Below are positions 43,299 through 52,387 of a stretch of 64,000 nucleotides of DNA, one piece after another. Both the position numbers and the translations under genes were made by a program. The notes under the pieces are model-generated. The model was not told the DNA's origin. It did not search any database and was given only the letters and a program-made list of their open reading frames with translations. Each line of letters begins with the position of its first letter. Position 1 is the stretch's first letter. This DNA comes from Porticoccaceae bacterium (lineage in GTDB: Bacteria; Pseudomonadota; Gammaproteobacteria; Pseudomonadales; Porticoccaceae): contig JALOAH010000001.1 in NCBI GenBank assembly GCA_023228865.1, positions 72,178-136,177 of the forward strand, in the 5' to 3' direction.

Positions 43299-43604
43299 AA
43301 TAGTGGCAATAATGCCCCTTTAATACTCAACCTGCTGCTTAACATCCCCTCAACTCCGAGCACAGAAAAGCCGGGCACAACGAAGACAAGGAACCGAAAC
43401 CTACTATTGCCATGAAATTTAACACCTGCAATAAGTCTTCCATAAGTACAAAAACGTGGAATTCACAGACTTCATTCCGATCCCTGGCGCCTCACCATGC
43501 CCCTGGGCGTCACCGCCGAGACAACATAAGAGCAATTAGACAGGATTCTTATTATAAATCAGCACGATGTCAAACTTTTCTATCATTCTACAAAAATCCA
43601 AACC

Positions 43605-43698
43605 TGTGGGAGCCAGCCTGCTGGCGATAGGTTCAAAGTCCGTACCCTCGGCTGCAGGCAACCTCCTACAAAAACTCGGCGCCAGGCGCTTGCAGCTT
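43605..43698. repeat. REP pair and CGCCGAG-family unit before DUF1631
   Basis: In the 413-bp gap 43299-43711: REP 43605-43628, inverted REP-like unit 43648-43670, then CTCGGCGCCAGGCGCTTG starting at 43675. The rest of the gap is AT-rich and presumably holds the DUF1631-ampD promoter; no gene seen. Confidence 0.8.
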
Positions 43699-43711
43699 GC
43701 CCCTTTCCCGC

Positions 43712-44551
43712 CTATCCGCAAAACCTCATGGAAAAATCAATGGCTCGACAATGCTTGGTCAAGCTTCCTGAAGAGAGAAAATCAACCCCCGCAATAGCCA
43801 CCCGCGCCAGCGAATGCTCGTCCAAATTACCGGATATTTCAATCTTCACACCCGGCGCTTTCTCCGCCACAGCCTGCCTGACAAGCTCGGGGGAAAAATT
43901 ATCGAGCATAATAATGTCGGCTTTTGCCGCTATCGCCTGGCGATATTCATCCAGGGTTTCCACCTCAACCTCCACGGGTTTGTCGGGGGCAATACGGCGA
44001 GCGGCGGCAATGGCCTCGCCAATACCGCCACAGGCGGCAATGTGGTTTTCCTTAATCAAAAAAGCGTCGTACAACCCCAAACGGTGATTATGGCAGCCGC
44101 CCACCACAGTGGCATACTTCTGCGCCAAGCGCAGGCCGGGAATGGTTTTGCGGGTGTCGAGAATTTTAATGCCCGTGCCCTCCACCAATTTGGCATACTG
44201 GCGGGCAATGGTTGCCGTGCCAGAGAGGGTTTGCAAAAAGTTAAGCGCCGTGCGCTCGCCGGTTAACAGCGACCGGGCTGAACCCGAAAGGCGGCAAACC
44301 AGCTGATCAGGAGCGATATCCGTCCCCTCTTTAGCCTCCCACACCACGCTGACATCAGCATCCAGTTGGCGAAACACCTCATCAAACCAGGGTTGGCCAC
44401 AGAGAACGGCGTTTTCACGGCAAATTACCCTTGCCTCGGCGCTGGCCTGTTCAGGAATCAGCATGGCGGTGATGTCGCCGCTGCCTATGTCTTCTGCAAG
44501 GGCAAGAGTAATGATTTTCTGGATATAATCTTCGGGAAGAATAACAGGCAT
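43712..44551 (-). CDS. nadC: Nicotinate-nucleotide pyrophosphorylase (carboxylating)
   Basis: Makes nicotinate mononucleotide from quinolinate and PRPP. 279 residues from ATG 44551 ([13 protein letters not shown]); the frame opens further to 44614 but without family similarity. Core signature [19 protein letters not shown], the [20 protein letters not shown] active-site stretch, and [10 protein letters not shown]. The 73 bp before 44688 hold nothing recognisable. Confidence 0.96.
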   Translation of the reverse strand: MPVILPEDYIQKIITLALAEDIGSGDITAMLIPEQASAEARVICRENAVLCGQPWFDEVFRQLDADVSVVWEAKEGTDIAPDQLVCRLSGSARSLLTGERTALNFLQTLSGTATIARQYAKLVEGTGIKILDTRKTIPGLRLAQKYATVVGGCHNHRLGLYDAFLIKENHIAACGGIGEAIAAARRIAPDKPVEVEVETLDEYRQAIAAKADIIMLDNFSPELVRQAVAEKAPGVKIEISGNLDEHSLARVAIAGVDFLSSGSLTKHCRAIDFSMRFCG

Positions 44552-44687
44552 GTGCTTAGGTGCTCCGATAAAAACCGTGGGATTATAGCATTTTCGTTTT
44601 TTCCGATCGCACAAGAATAACTAACTGATGAACTAGCCAATCTATCAATAAAACTAGCGCCTTTTAAAATCGCACAACCTCAAAGAC

Positions 44688-45512
44688 CTATTCAGTAAAC
44701 TCGTGCACCTTACGAGCCTCAATAACGGCCAAATACATCAATATGCATGTCAATGAATATGTATGTACAGGTAACAGCAAAAAGAACGCCGCGTGCATGG
44801 CAATACCAAAAGGAATCAACAGCGACTGAAACCGCTTGAAAAACAAACCAAATGCGAGAACATACTCAAGGACAAGAACCACCAGCGCCAGGCCGCGCAT
44901 CAGTGGGTTGAACCACCAGGGCTCAACGAACGTGGAGCCAAAATAAAAGAGCACCGCGTAATACTCCATCCTCACACCAGAAACCCAGAGCGGATAACTT
45001 TTATCAAAAGCTGCCCAAAAATACAAAACGCAAAGCTGGAGCATAATCAGGCGCAATCCCCATAAATTGCCATACTCAGGCGGCATAGGGGATTGAGAGA
45101 GGGCGGACTCCCTCACCAGAAGCTTTCGATCTACTGAGTATGATTTTCCTGCAGGCGTGAGGGCAGACAAAAACGACATCCAAGCCAGTAGATAAGTATG
45201 GTGATGGTTCCAGCCACTTACACCCAAACCATAACTAAAATGGAAGTACATCAGAAATAATGTTGCAGAAACCCACAATGTGGAAATTCTCGTTTTATAA
45301 CCAACCAGCATCAAAGTGGTGGAAAGAAAAAAACTGACGGACAATAAGAAGTAATTGAGACTGAGATGCTGAAAAAACGACAACTCCCCTGCCCAGCGCG
45401 CCCAGATAAGGAACACAAGGCCAATGCGAATGATTGCGCTCGATCTTGTGGAACCGCTGTAATCAAAGCACCAGGCATTAACTCTGGCTAGATAAGAGGA
45501 CATATTCAGCAA
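44688..45512 (-). CDS. HTTM-like polytopic membrane protein
   Basis: 274 residues with about six to seven membrane helices. It resembles HTTM/VKG-carboxylase-type proteins: an N-terminal cytoplasmic amphipathic stretch, FHFSYGLGVSGWNHHHTYLLAW with a His cluster at 103-105 at a helix end, FWAAFDKS, and several Arg/Lys turns. HTTM proteins are often next to DCC thiol-disulfide proteins, as here. Last gene of a four-gene minus-strand set whose DNA is visibly more AT-rich than nadC or pilB. Activity unknown; no enzymatic residue can be assigned with certainty. Confidence 0.65.
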   Translation of the reverse strand: MLNMSSYLARVNAWCFDYSGSTRSSAIIRIGLVFLIWARWAGELSFFQHLSLNYFLLSVSFFLSTTLMLVGYKTRISTLWVSATLFLMYFHFSYGLGVSGWNHHHTYLLAWMSFLSALTPAGKSYSVDRKLLVRESALSQSPMPPEYGNLWGLRLIMLQLCVLYFWAAFDKSYPLWVSGVRMEYYAVLFYFGSTFVEPWWFNPLMRGLALVVLVLEYVLAFGLFFKRFQSLLIPFGIAMHAAFFLLLPVHTYSLTCILMYLAVIEARKVHEFTE

Positions 45513-45514
45513 CC

Positions 45515-45925
45515 TCAGCAGATAATAGTTTGACGATCGGCCACCAACGTCCAGCCACCAATGAGTGTCGCTCTATGAGCTGTGATTTGAAGGAGCTGAT
45601 TGGGATAAATCACACAAAGTTCCTCCATAAGCCGGTCGAGGCCATCCTGATGACTGATGCTCAACGGCTTGTCAGCTGGGATCATTCTGTACGCTTTAAC
45701 TACAGCATCAATTTCAAGGTTGTGCCATTGGCCATCGCCGCTTTTTTTTACGTTGATTTTATGCACACCAAGACCGATTTGGCTGAACATAGTCCATTGT
45801 CGAAACAAGATATTATTTACATCAAGCACCTGCCTCAGGAACGGGCCTATCAAAATAAAGCAGGCTACAACGATAAAGATAAAATAACGCAACTGACCAA
45901 GTTGATTAGTCATTAAGGTTCTCAT
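45515..45925 (-). CDS. Small membrane-anchored hypothetical protein
   Basis: 136 residues, not recognised as a named family. One N-terminal helix (about 14-31, YFIFIVVACFILIGPF), then a mixed alpha/beta periplasmic or outer domain with FRQWTMFSQIGLG and two late Cys (LCVIYPNQ, TIIC). The 20-bp overlap with the DCC gene and 2-bp gap to the HTTM-like gene show that it belongs to the operon. Comparable proteins sit beside HTTM genes, so it is probably a partner; inference. Confidence 0.6.
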   Translation of the reverse strand: MRTLMTNQLGQLRYFIFIVVACFILIGPFLRQVLDVNNILFRQWTMFSQIGLGVHKINVKKSGDGQWHNLEIDAVVKAYRMIPADKPLSISHQDGLDRLMEELCVIYPNQLLQITAHRATLIGGWTLVADRQTIIC

Positions 45926-46334
45926 CCTCTATAAATTTTTGTTTTAATTGTTCACTGGGAAGCAAACAATAGTCTTTTTTTCCAAACCAGCGATATCGTC
46001 TCCTGCCGATGAAATCATAGACCTTATCTGTCAGCACTGCGGGTAACCATAGAAAATATTGCAAAAGATTGAATGGAAATGCCATCTTCGCCAATAAGAT
46101 TCTCCATGCGCCGCTCTTGCTGTATAAGCGGTTCCCCTCAACAACAAAAAAGGAATTTAACCTCTCGTTTTCGGGTATTTTGTAATAATTGAGTACGCTT
46201 ACTCCAAAGGCTGACTGTATTGAAGCGAAACGGCATTGGTCTAACCTGTCGTGCTTAATGAGGAAAATGACTGAGCTCTCGCATAAATTGCAGACGCCAT
46301 CAAAAAGCACCAGGGTTTTTTCACTGGAATACAT
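45906..46334 (-). CDS. DCC-family (DUF393) thiol-disulfide oxidoreductase-like protein
   Basis: 142 residues from ATG 46334 (MYSSEKTLVLFDG); an ATG at 46361 is possible too, and neither has a good ribosome site because both lie in the end of the upstream gene. Hallmark LVLFDGVCNLCESSV with the CxxC pair, then the DUF393 fold with FVVEGNRLYSKSGAW. The DCC name comes from the DxxCxxC motif. Redox role is predicted from the motif only. Confidence 0.82.
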   Translation of the reverse strand: MYSSEKTLVLFDGVCNLCESSVIFLIKHDRLDQCRFASIQSAFGVSVLNYYKIPENERLNSFFVVEGNRLYSKSGAWRILLAKMAFPFNLLQYFLWLPAVLTDKVYDFIGRRRYRWFGKKDYCLLPSEQLKQKFIEDENLND

Positions 46335-47466
46335 ACAAAAAACCGTCGTCTCCACTGACATAGACGCGACCCTCGTGAATCAGAGGCACACTGGTCACCT
46401 TGGCCTGGGTCTGATAACTAAACAATTCAACACCATCCTGAGCGCGTAACCAATAAATACGGCCATCTGCAGAACCAACAATGACAACCGACTCTCCGGT
46501 CGCTAATGAAGCAATAGTTCCCGAACTTAAAATTTTTCCCCCAGTGTTAAATCGCCAAATCTCCATACCTGTACGAGCATCCAAGCCGAAAAAACTGCCG
46601 TTATGAGAACCGACAAATAGCAAACCCAACTTTTCATCAATCGACGGACTACTCATGGTCATTGCCCCTGTATTGAAGCGCCAACAGAGCTTTCCACTAC
46701 CCTGATCGAGGGCGTAGACATGATGATCCCAGGATGTAAAATAGACGTTTTTCTCAAACAGGGCTGCGGTGGACTTGATGTCTCCCTGACTGTCGAATCG
46801 CCATATCAACTCACCGGTTACTCCATCCAAAGCTACAAAGCGATCACTGTTCGCGCCCAGAAAAATACGGCCTGATTCAGTATTAATGGTGGGCGTGGCG
46901 TGGGTATGCCCGCCCAGAAAATACCTGGGCATACAGTCCCACTTCGTTTCTCCCGGCTGCACACAGGCGACGTACCCGTTGGGCGCCGAGGTCTCAACCC
47001 CAACATAAACCTTTTTGTTCCAAATCACTGGCGAAGCGCCGATAAAGTCACCCAGCTTGTACTGTTCTGCAAGTTCGCCCGTCAGTTTGTCAAGTTGGTA
47101 TAACCATCCGTCGTAAGCACCAATATAAACAAAGCGCCCATCAACCGCCGCAGTGCCATGAATGCCAAAAGCCGCCTGCGGCCTCACAGCGAAACTCCAC
47201 AGGGTAGTACCACTGTTGGCATCAATGGCATAAATATGGCCAGTATCAACCCCCACATAGAGGACGCCCTGGTCAATAACAGGGGAAGACTTGGCTGCCG
47301 TATGAATACCCACATTCAGCAACCCTTTTTTATAGTAAAGTGAAGGGGTGGAGCTGACGACCTCTTCGGGGTAGTGGCCAGTATGGGTCAATGGGTAACG
47401 GTAAAATGTATTGGCTTCAGTTATTAGTGAACAGGCCAGCCAAAAGGCAGCAAAAACAAATCTCAT
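46321..47466 (-). CDS. Exported PQQ-like beta-propeller protein
   Basis: 381 residues. Signal sequence about 1-19 (MRFVFAAFWLACSLITEA); Cys13 gives only a poor lipobox. The rest is a run of propeller blades with the repeated pattern G-x-(L/V)-Y-x-L-D-x2-(S/T)-G-x2-x-W-x-F (for example HVYALDQGSGKLCWRFNTG, FFGLDARTGMEIWRFNTG), like BamB or PQQ dehydrogenase blades; a two-Cys loop VACVQPGETKWDCMP is inserted. No PQQ-binding catalytic residues are recognisable. AGGAAACACG precedes the ATG. First gene of the cassette, 14-41 bp overlap with the DCC gene. Confidence 0.78.
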   Translation of the reverse strand: MRFVFAAFWLACSLITEANTFYRYPLTHTGHYPEEVVSSTPSLYYKKGLLNVGIHTAAKSSPVIDQGVLYVGVDTGHIYAIDANSGTTLWSFAVRPQAAFGIHGTAAVDGRFVYIGAYDGWLYQLDKLTGELAEQYKLGDFIGASPVIWNKKVYVGVETSAPNGYVACVQPGETKWDCMPRYFLGGHTHATPTINTESGRIFLGANSDRFVALDGVTGELIWRFDSQGDIKSTAALFEKNVYFTSWDHHVYALDQGSGKLCWRFNTGAMTMSSPSIDEKLGLLFVGSHNGSFFGLDARTGMEIWRFNTGGKILSSGTIASLATGESVVIVGSADGRIYWLRAQDGVELFSYQTQAKVTSVPLIHEGRVYVSGDDGFLYVFQ

Positions 47467-47518
47467 CGTGTTTCCTGATTCATGGTGGTCAATATTAAAA
47501 CTTAAAACACAGCTAATG

Positions 47519-47562
47519 GCACATAAAAAAACCCCGGATAAACCGGGGCTTTTTTTATGTGC
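47519..47562 (-). terminator. Terminator after pilA
   Basis: Long palindrome with GC core CCCCGG/CCGGGG flanked by A and T runs, about 40 bp past the pilA stop. It separates pilA from the propeller cassette. Confidence 0.92.
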
Positions 47563-47603
47563 TAATACGCTATTGGCAGCTTCCGACTAGAGCCGGGCAA
47601 GGA

Positions 47604-48059
47604 TTAATCACCGCCACCACCGCCACCAGTAGCTGGACCCTGACAGGAGCCAGGGCGAAACTGGGCTGGTATCGTACCCTCACAAACCCATACGGTTATA
47701 ACACCATCGGCTTCGACAATCGTGGGCGTTAGGGTGATAGTTTGACCATCAACCTCACCGTTGCCAGTATTTGTAGCCGTGGCGGTAATCACGCCATCAG
47801 TCCCATTGACTACACTGCTAACATATTGGGTAGCGTTGTCTTCCACGATGTTTGCAGGAATTGTATTGGTATTTGTCGCCGCCACGTACTCAGCTATCGC
47901 TGTTCTACCTGCCGACGCGGCAAGAATAACCTCAGACACTTTTGCACGGGTGGTATAGTTGTTGTATGCGGGCAGTGCAATGGCCGCCAGAATACCAATG
48001 ATTGCCACTACAATCATCAGCTCGATAAGGGTAAAACCCGATTGTTTTTTCATATCCAT
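47604..48059 (-). CDS. pilA: Type IV major pilin PilA
   Basis: 151-residue type IVa prepilin from ATG 48059, chosen because GGAG is 6 bases upstream. Short leader MDMKKQSG cut before Phe9, then [20 protein letters not shown] with Glu at +5. The C-terminal disulfide loop is set by Cys in VWVCEG and GSCQG. The tail is Gly-rich ([11 protein letters not shown]), longer and simpler than usual pilin ends. Presumed sigma-54 control from 48099-48114. Major rather than minor pilin by position next to pilBCD. Confidence 0.93.
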   Translation of the reverse strand: MDMKKQSGFTLIELMIVVAIIGILAAIALPAYNNYTTRAKVSEVILAASAGRTAIAEYVAATNTNTIPANIVEDNATQYVSSVVNGTDGVITATATNTGNGEVDGQTITLTPTIVEADGVITVWVCEGTIPAQFRPGSCQGPATGGGGGGD

Positions 48060-48098
48060 GTGTTTCTCCAAAGTTAATTAATAACGCTTAAAATTGAC

Positions 48099-48114
48099 TG
48101 CATGAGTTATGCCA
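48099..48114 (-). promoter_or_regulatory. Sigma-54-type promoter of pilA
   Basis: TGGCATAACTCATGCA on the minus strand has GG and GC exactly 10 bases apart, like -24/-12 elements, 40 bp before the ATG. pilA is RpoN/PilR-dependent in Pseudomonas aeruginosa. Confidence 0.65.
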
Positions 48115-48195
48115 AAAAAAACAGCAATAAAATCAATTTTCTAGAAAATACAAAAACTCCACACTGGCCGGACAGCGACAGAACAGGTGGCATAC

Positions 48196-48210
48196 TGACA
48201 AAATTTGTCA
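48196..48210. promoter_or_regulatory. 15-bp palindrome upstream of pilA, possible activator site
   Basis: TGACAAAATTTGTCA is a palindrome with TGTC ends, about 80 bp upstream of the pilA -24 element, a fitting place for a PilR-type enhancer. Assignment is inference. Confidence 0.4.
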
Positions 48211-48370
48211 CCGATGTCTGAAGTATTATGCGCCAGCCAGCGGCGAATCTTTTGAGCAATCACTTTTTTATAGCAATCAATCTGTTATAGGATAGCATTG
48301 TTGCCGTTTATTACTATCCCAAAATACTATAGCGGTAAAATTACCAGCAAGACGCGCAGTGGTGGCAATG

Positions 48371-48483
48371 CTATCGCCGAAGTGCCCGGCTCCTTGAATG
48401 ATGTTGCGGTTTTTGTAGGAGCCAGCCCTGCTGGCGATAAGCGCGGGGTTGATTGGGCATTTCGCCTGCAGGGCAGGCTCCTA
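48371..48483. repeat. REP cluster between pilA and pilB
   Basis: Within the 503-bp gap 48072-48574: a degenerate inverted unit 48371-48393, a direct REP 48414-48436 and an inverted REP 48461-48483. A TTGCAC...TTTTAT pair near 48523-48557 could be the pilB promoter. Confidence 0.8.
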
Positions 48484-48574
48484 CGGGTTGGGTGTTTGGC
48501 TGGCGTCGAATGCTTGGTCGGGGCAATTGCACATTGGGCTATGGAACAAATTTTATCTTTAAGGGGTTGAGCCT

Positions 48575-50296
48575 GTGAATACAACTAGCATTTCTTTACG
48601 CGGCCTGCCCAAGCGCCTGGTTGCCGCCGGGCTGATGGACGAGGCTCAGGCCATAGAACTGACTGACGCCAGCGCCAAAAGCAAGACAAGCTTTGTTAAG
48701 CACCTTGTCGATGAAGATATATTACCCGCCAGTCTGGTTGCCAGTGTGGCCTCAGAAGAGTTTGGCATTCCCCTGTATGACCTCGATGCCCATAATATAG
48801 CCCTGTGCCCCAAAGACATTCTCAATGCCGATTTGATCAACAAGCACGAAGCCCTGCCACTGTTCAAAAAACAAAACCGCTTGTTTGTCGCCGTTAACGA
48901 CCCCACCAATCAGCACGCCCTTACCGAAATCCGCTTTCAGTCGGGCTGCCAGGTTGATCCGGTGCTTGTCGAGCACGACAAACTCACTCTGGCTATCGAC
49001 AAATACCTCAACGACAACGACAGCGCCCTTGCCGACGCTCTTGGCGATCTCGATGACGCCAGCCTGGAAGGCCTGGATTATGATCCATCCAAGGCGGACG
49101 ACAAAACCCTGGATGATCCCGAGAACGATGCCCCCATTGTTCGCTATGTCAATAAAGTGCTGCTGGACGCCATTAAGCGAGGCGCATCGGACATTCATTT
49201 TGAACCCTACGAAAAATCCTACCGCGTCCGCTACCGCATTGACGGCATTCTCAACAAAGCCACAGCGCCTCCTGCGTCCCTCTCCACCCGCCTTGCTGCA
49301 CGGCTGAAAGTGATGTCGCAAATGGATATTTCCGAACGCCGCCTGCCTCAGGATGGCCGCATCAAACTAAAAATCACCAAAACCAAGGCCATCGATTTTC
49401 GGGTTAACACCCTGCCCACTCTGTTTGGCGAAAAAGTGGTATTGCGTATTCTCGATGCTTCCCAGGCGAAAATGGGTATTGATTCTCTGGGTTATGAAGA
49501 AGATCAAAAAAACGCCTATATGGAATGCCTTAACCAGTCGCAGGGTATGATTCTGGTGACGGGGCCAACAGGTTCTGGTAAAACCGTTTCTCTCTATACC
49601 GGGCTGGGGATTCTCAATACCAGCGAACGCAATATCTCCACCGCCGAAGACCCGGTGGAGATTAATATGGAGGGCATCAATCAGGTTCAAATTCACAACA
49701 GGATCGGTTTTACCTTTGCCGAAGCCTTGCGCTCGTTTTTGCGGCAAGACCCCGACGTTATTATGGTGGGGGAAATTCGCGACCTGGAAACCGCCGAAAT
49801 TGGCATTAAAGCCGCGCAAACCGGGCACCTGGTGTTGTCCACACTGCACACCAACAGTGCGCCGGAAACCCTGACCCGGCTGCTGAATATGGGGGTGCCC
49901 TCCTTTAACGTTGCCACATCGGTAAGCCTGATTATTGCCCAGCGCCTGGGCAGACGCCTGTGCAGCCACTGCAAAACACCTTATGAAGACATCCCCAAGT
50001 CGGTCTTGGCAGAAGAAGGTTTTAACGAAATCGACTACCCTGTTGATGAAATCACCCTCTTTAAACCCGTAGGTTGCAAGCAGTGCACCAATGGCTATAA
50101 GGGGCGAACCGGCATCTATGAGGTGTTAAAAGTGACACCGGCGATTTCGCGAATCATAATGGACGGCGGCAACTCCATTCAGATTGCCGACAAGGCAAAA
50201 GAAGAAGGTTTCAGAACCTTGCGGCAGTCCGCACTTCGCAAAGTGGCCGAGGGTATAATGAGCCTCGAAGAAGCCAATCGCATAACCAAGGACTAG
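48575..50296 (+). CDS. pilB: Type IV pilus assembly ATPase PilB
   Basis: Extension motor. 573 residues with a GTG start at 48575 preceded by AAGGGG; the translation matches PilB N-termini (LRGLPKRLVAAGLMDEAQA). Domains: N-terminal MshEN-type region (1-160), N2 domain, then RecA-like motor with Walker A G330-P-T-G-S-G-K-T337, Asp box EDPVE, Walker B VIMVGEIRDLETAE, His box STLHTN, and a zinc tetracysteine (CSHC and CKQC). Followed by pilC after 3 bp. Confidence 0.97.
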   Translation: MNTTSISLRGLPKRLVAAGLMDEAQAIELTDASAKSKTSFVKHLVDEDILPASLVASVASEEFGIPLYDLDAHNIALCPKDILNADLINKHEALPLFKKQNRLFVAVNDPTNQHALTEIRFQSGCQVDPVLVEHDKLTLAIDKYLNDNDSALADALGDLDDASLEGLDYDPSKADDKTLDDPENDAPIVRYVNKVLLDAIKRGASDIHFEPYEKSYRVRYRIDGILNKATAPPASLSTRLAARLKVMSQMDISERRLPQDGRIKLKITKTKAIDFRVNTLPTLFGEKVVLRILDASQAKMGIDSLGYEEDQKNAYMECLNQSQGMILVTGPTGSGKTVSLYTGLGILNTSERNISTAEDPVEINMEGINQVQIHNRIGFTFAEALRSFLRQDPDVIMVGEIRDLETAEIGIKAAQTGHLVLSTLHTNSAPETLTRLLNMGVPSFNVATSVSLIIAQRLGRRLCSHCKTPYEDIPKSVLAEEGFNEIDYPVDEITLFKPVGCKQCTNGYKGRTGIYEVLKVTPAISRIIMDGGNSIQIADKAKEEGFRTLRQSALRKVAEGIMSLEEANRITKD

Positions 50297-50299
50297 ACC

Positions 50300-51514
50300 A
50301 TGGCGACAGCAGAGTTTTCCACGTTCAAATTCAAGGGTAAAAACAAGCAGGGCAAGGCCGTTGAGGGGGAGCTGCGCGGCACCAACGCTAATATTGTTAA
50401 AGCTCAGTTACGCAAGCAGGGCATTGCTGTCACCAACGTCAAGAAAAAGCCCAAGCCCCTGTTTAAGAGATCCAAGCCCATTACACCCGCAGACATTGCC
50501 GCTTTTACCCGCCAAATGGCCACCATGATGAAAGCTGGGGTTCCCCTGGTGCAAAGCTTTGAAATTGTCGAGGAAGGCACAGAAAACGACAATATGCGTA
50601 CCATGATCCAAGCTATTCGCGACGATGTGTCTGCGGGTTTGGGTTTTGCCACCGCCCTTAAAAAGCATCACCGCCAGTTTGACGACCTCTATTGCAGCCT
50701 GGTAGAGGCTGGCGAGCAGTCGGGCGCCTTGGAAAAAATGCTCGATCGCGTCGCCACCTATAAGGAAAAAAGCGAGGCGCTAAAAGCAAAAATTAAAAAA
50801 GCCTTAACCTATCCCGCAGCTGTTGTTGTCGTTGCCATTATCGTCACCGCCATTCTTTTGGTTAAAGTTGTACCCGTGTTTGCCGAAGTGTTTACTGGTT
50901 TCGGCGCAGATCTGCCTGCCTTTACCCTTTTTGTGATGGGCATTTCCAACTTTGCCCAGGACTGGTGGCTGGTTGGTTTGATAGGAGCCATATTAGCTGG
51001 CGTTGCCTTTAAGGAAGCTCGATTAAGATCTCAAAAATTTTCCGACAATGTCGACCGCCTCACTCTAAAAATACCCATCATTGGCGCTATTGTTCACGAG
51101 GCCACTGTCGCCCGATTTGCCAGAACCCTGGCCACCACCTTTGCCTCTGGTGTGCCCCTTATCGACTCCCTCGATTCGGTCGCCAACTCAGCGGGCAATG
51201 CGGTATTTCGGGACGCGGTGCTCAAAGTGAAGGAAGACGTTTCTTCGGGGATTCAACTTAATGCGGCGCTGAGATCGACAAACCTGTTCCCGACGCTTCT
51301 GCTGCAATTAACCACTATCGGTGAGGAGTCCGGCGCCCTCGACGATATGATGGAAAGAGCCGCCATTCACTACGAGGCCTCTGTCGATAATCAGGTGGAC
51401 AACCTCACCGCACTACTAGAGCCTTTGATTATGTCGGTGCTCGGCATTTTAGTGGGCGGCCTGCTGGTCGCCATGTACCTGCCAATTTTCAACCTTGGCA
51501 ATGTGGTCGGTTAA
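50300..51514 (+). CDS. pilC: Type IV pilus platform protein PilC
   Basis: Inner-membrane platform turned by PilB/PilT. 404 residues: two homologous GspF domains (about 70-190 and 275-395) with FTRQMATMMKAGVPLVQSFE and FARTLATTFASGVPLIDSLD at equivalent places, and three membrane helices (about 175-195, 215-235, 375-395). Confidence 0.96.
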   Translation: MATAEFSTFKFKGKNKQGKAVEGELRGTNANIVKAQLRKQGIAVTNVKKKPKPLFKRSKPITPADIAAFTRQMATMMKAGVPLVQSFEIVEEGTENDNMRTMIQAIRDDVSAGLGFATALKKHHRQFDDLYCSLVEAGEQSGALEKMLDRVATYKEKSEALKAKIKKALTYPAAVVVVAIIVTAILLVKVVPVFAEVFTGFGADLPAFTLFVMGISNFAQDWWLVGLIGAILAGVAFKEARLRSQKFSDNVDRLTLKIPIIGAIVHEATVARFARTLATTFASGVPLIDSLDSVANSAGNAVFRDAVLKVKEDVSSGIQLNAALRSTNLFPTLLLQLTTIGEESGALDDMMERAAIHYEASVDNQVDNLTALLEPLIMSVLGILVGGLLVAMYLPIFNLGNVVG

Positions 51515-51528
51515 ATGACGCTTATTGC

Positions 51529-52380
51529 ATGATGGATGGAATCGTTCTCTATGCCGTAGCATTGATCGTCGGCCTGTGCGTAGGCAGTTTCCTCAATGTC
51601 ATTATCTATCGCCTGCCCCTGCAATTGCAGGCAAGTTGGCAGCGGGATTCCAGGGATTTTCTCGGCCTTGAACCCGCTACTGAAGAGCCAAAATCCAGGT
51701 TCAACATCGCCTTTCCTGCGTCCCACTGCCCAAAATGCCAGAAACCACTTAAAGCTTGGCACAATATTCCGATGATCAGTTACCTGTTCCTGCGGGGAAA
51801 ATGCAACCAGTGCGCCGCGCCCATCTCCCTGCAGTACCCACTGGTGGAGCTGGCAGCAGGGCTTATTTTTGCTTTTGTCGCCATCGCCTATGGTTTAACC
51901 GCCACCGGCGGCTTTGTCCTGCTTTTTTCCCTGCTATTGCTAACCCTCACGGGCATTGATTTCAAAACCCAGTTACTGCCGGATATTCTCACCTACCCGC
52001 TGCTGTGGTTAGGGTTGCTGGTTAACACCCAGAGCCTGTTCACCGATTTACAGAGCGCCGTTATTGGTGCTGCTGCCGGTTATCTTTCCCTGTGGAGTGT
52101 TTATTGGCTGTTCAAATTGGTCACCGGCAAAGAAGGTATGGGGCACGGCGATTTCAAATTACTTGCCGCCCTCGGCGCCTGGCTGGGCTGGCAGATGCTG
52201 CCGCTGATTATTATTTTATCTTCTCTGGTTGGCGCCCTGATTGGCGTCACCATGATGATCGCCCTGGGGCGAGACAAACAACTACCCATGGCGTTTGGCC
52301 CCTACCTGGCCATTGCGGGCTGGATTGCGTTCTTCTGGGGAGAGCAAATCGTCAGCGCCTATTTGGCTTACCTCGGTTGA
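51529..52380 (+). CDS. pilD: Prepilin leader peptidase/N-methyltransferase PilD
   Basis: Aspartic protease that cuts all the prepilins in this window and methylates the new N-terminus. 283 residues, eight membrane helices. Zinc tetracysteine C67-P-K-C70 and C92-N-Q-C95; catalytic aspartates Asp144 (GIDFKTQLLPD) and Asp208 (GMGHGDFKL). Start may be either of two adjacent ATG codons. Confidence 0.96.
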   Translation: MMDGIVLYAVALIVGLCVGSFLNVIIYRLPLQLQASWQRDSRDFLGLEPATEEPKSRFNIAFPASHCPKCQKPLKAWHNIPMISYLFLRGKCNQCAAPISLQYPLVELAAGLIFAFVAIAYGLTATGGFVLLFSLLLLTLTGIDFKTQLLPDILTYPLLWLGLLVNTQSLFTDLQSAVIGAAAGYLSLWSVYWLFKLVTGKEGMGHGDFKLLAALGAWLGWQMLPLIIILSSLVGALIGVTMMIALGRDKQLPMAFGPYLAIAGWIAFFWGEQIVSAYLAYLG

Positions 52381-52387
52381 CGGCCTT

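Noticed and set aside
44688..47466. Pilin-glycosylation or pilin accessory genes beside pilA
   Set aside because: No glycosyltransferase or Tfp accessory features; the proteins are HTTM-like, DCC and propeller types.
43299..48574. tRNA gene near nadC/pilA, as in Pseudomonas
   Set aside because: No cloverleaf-like or TPsiC-arm sequence (GGTTCGA/GGTTCAA in context) was found in the gaps.
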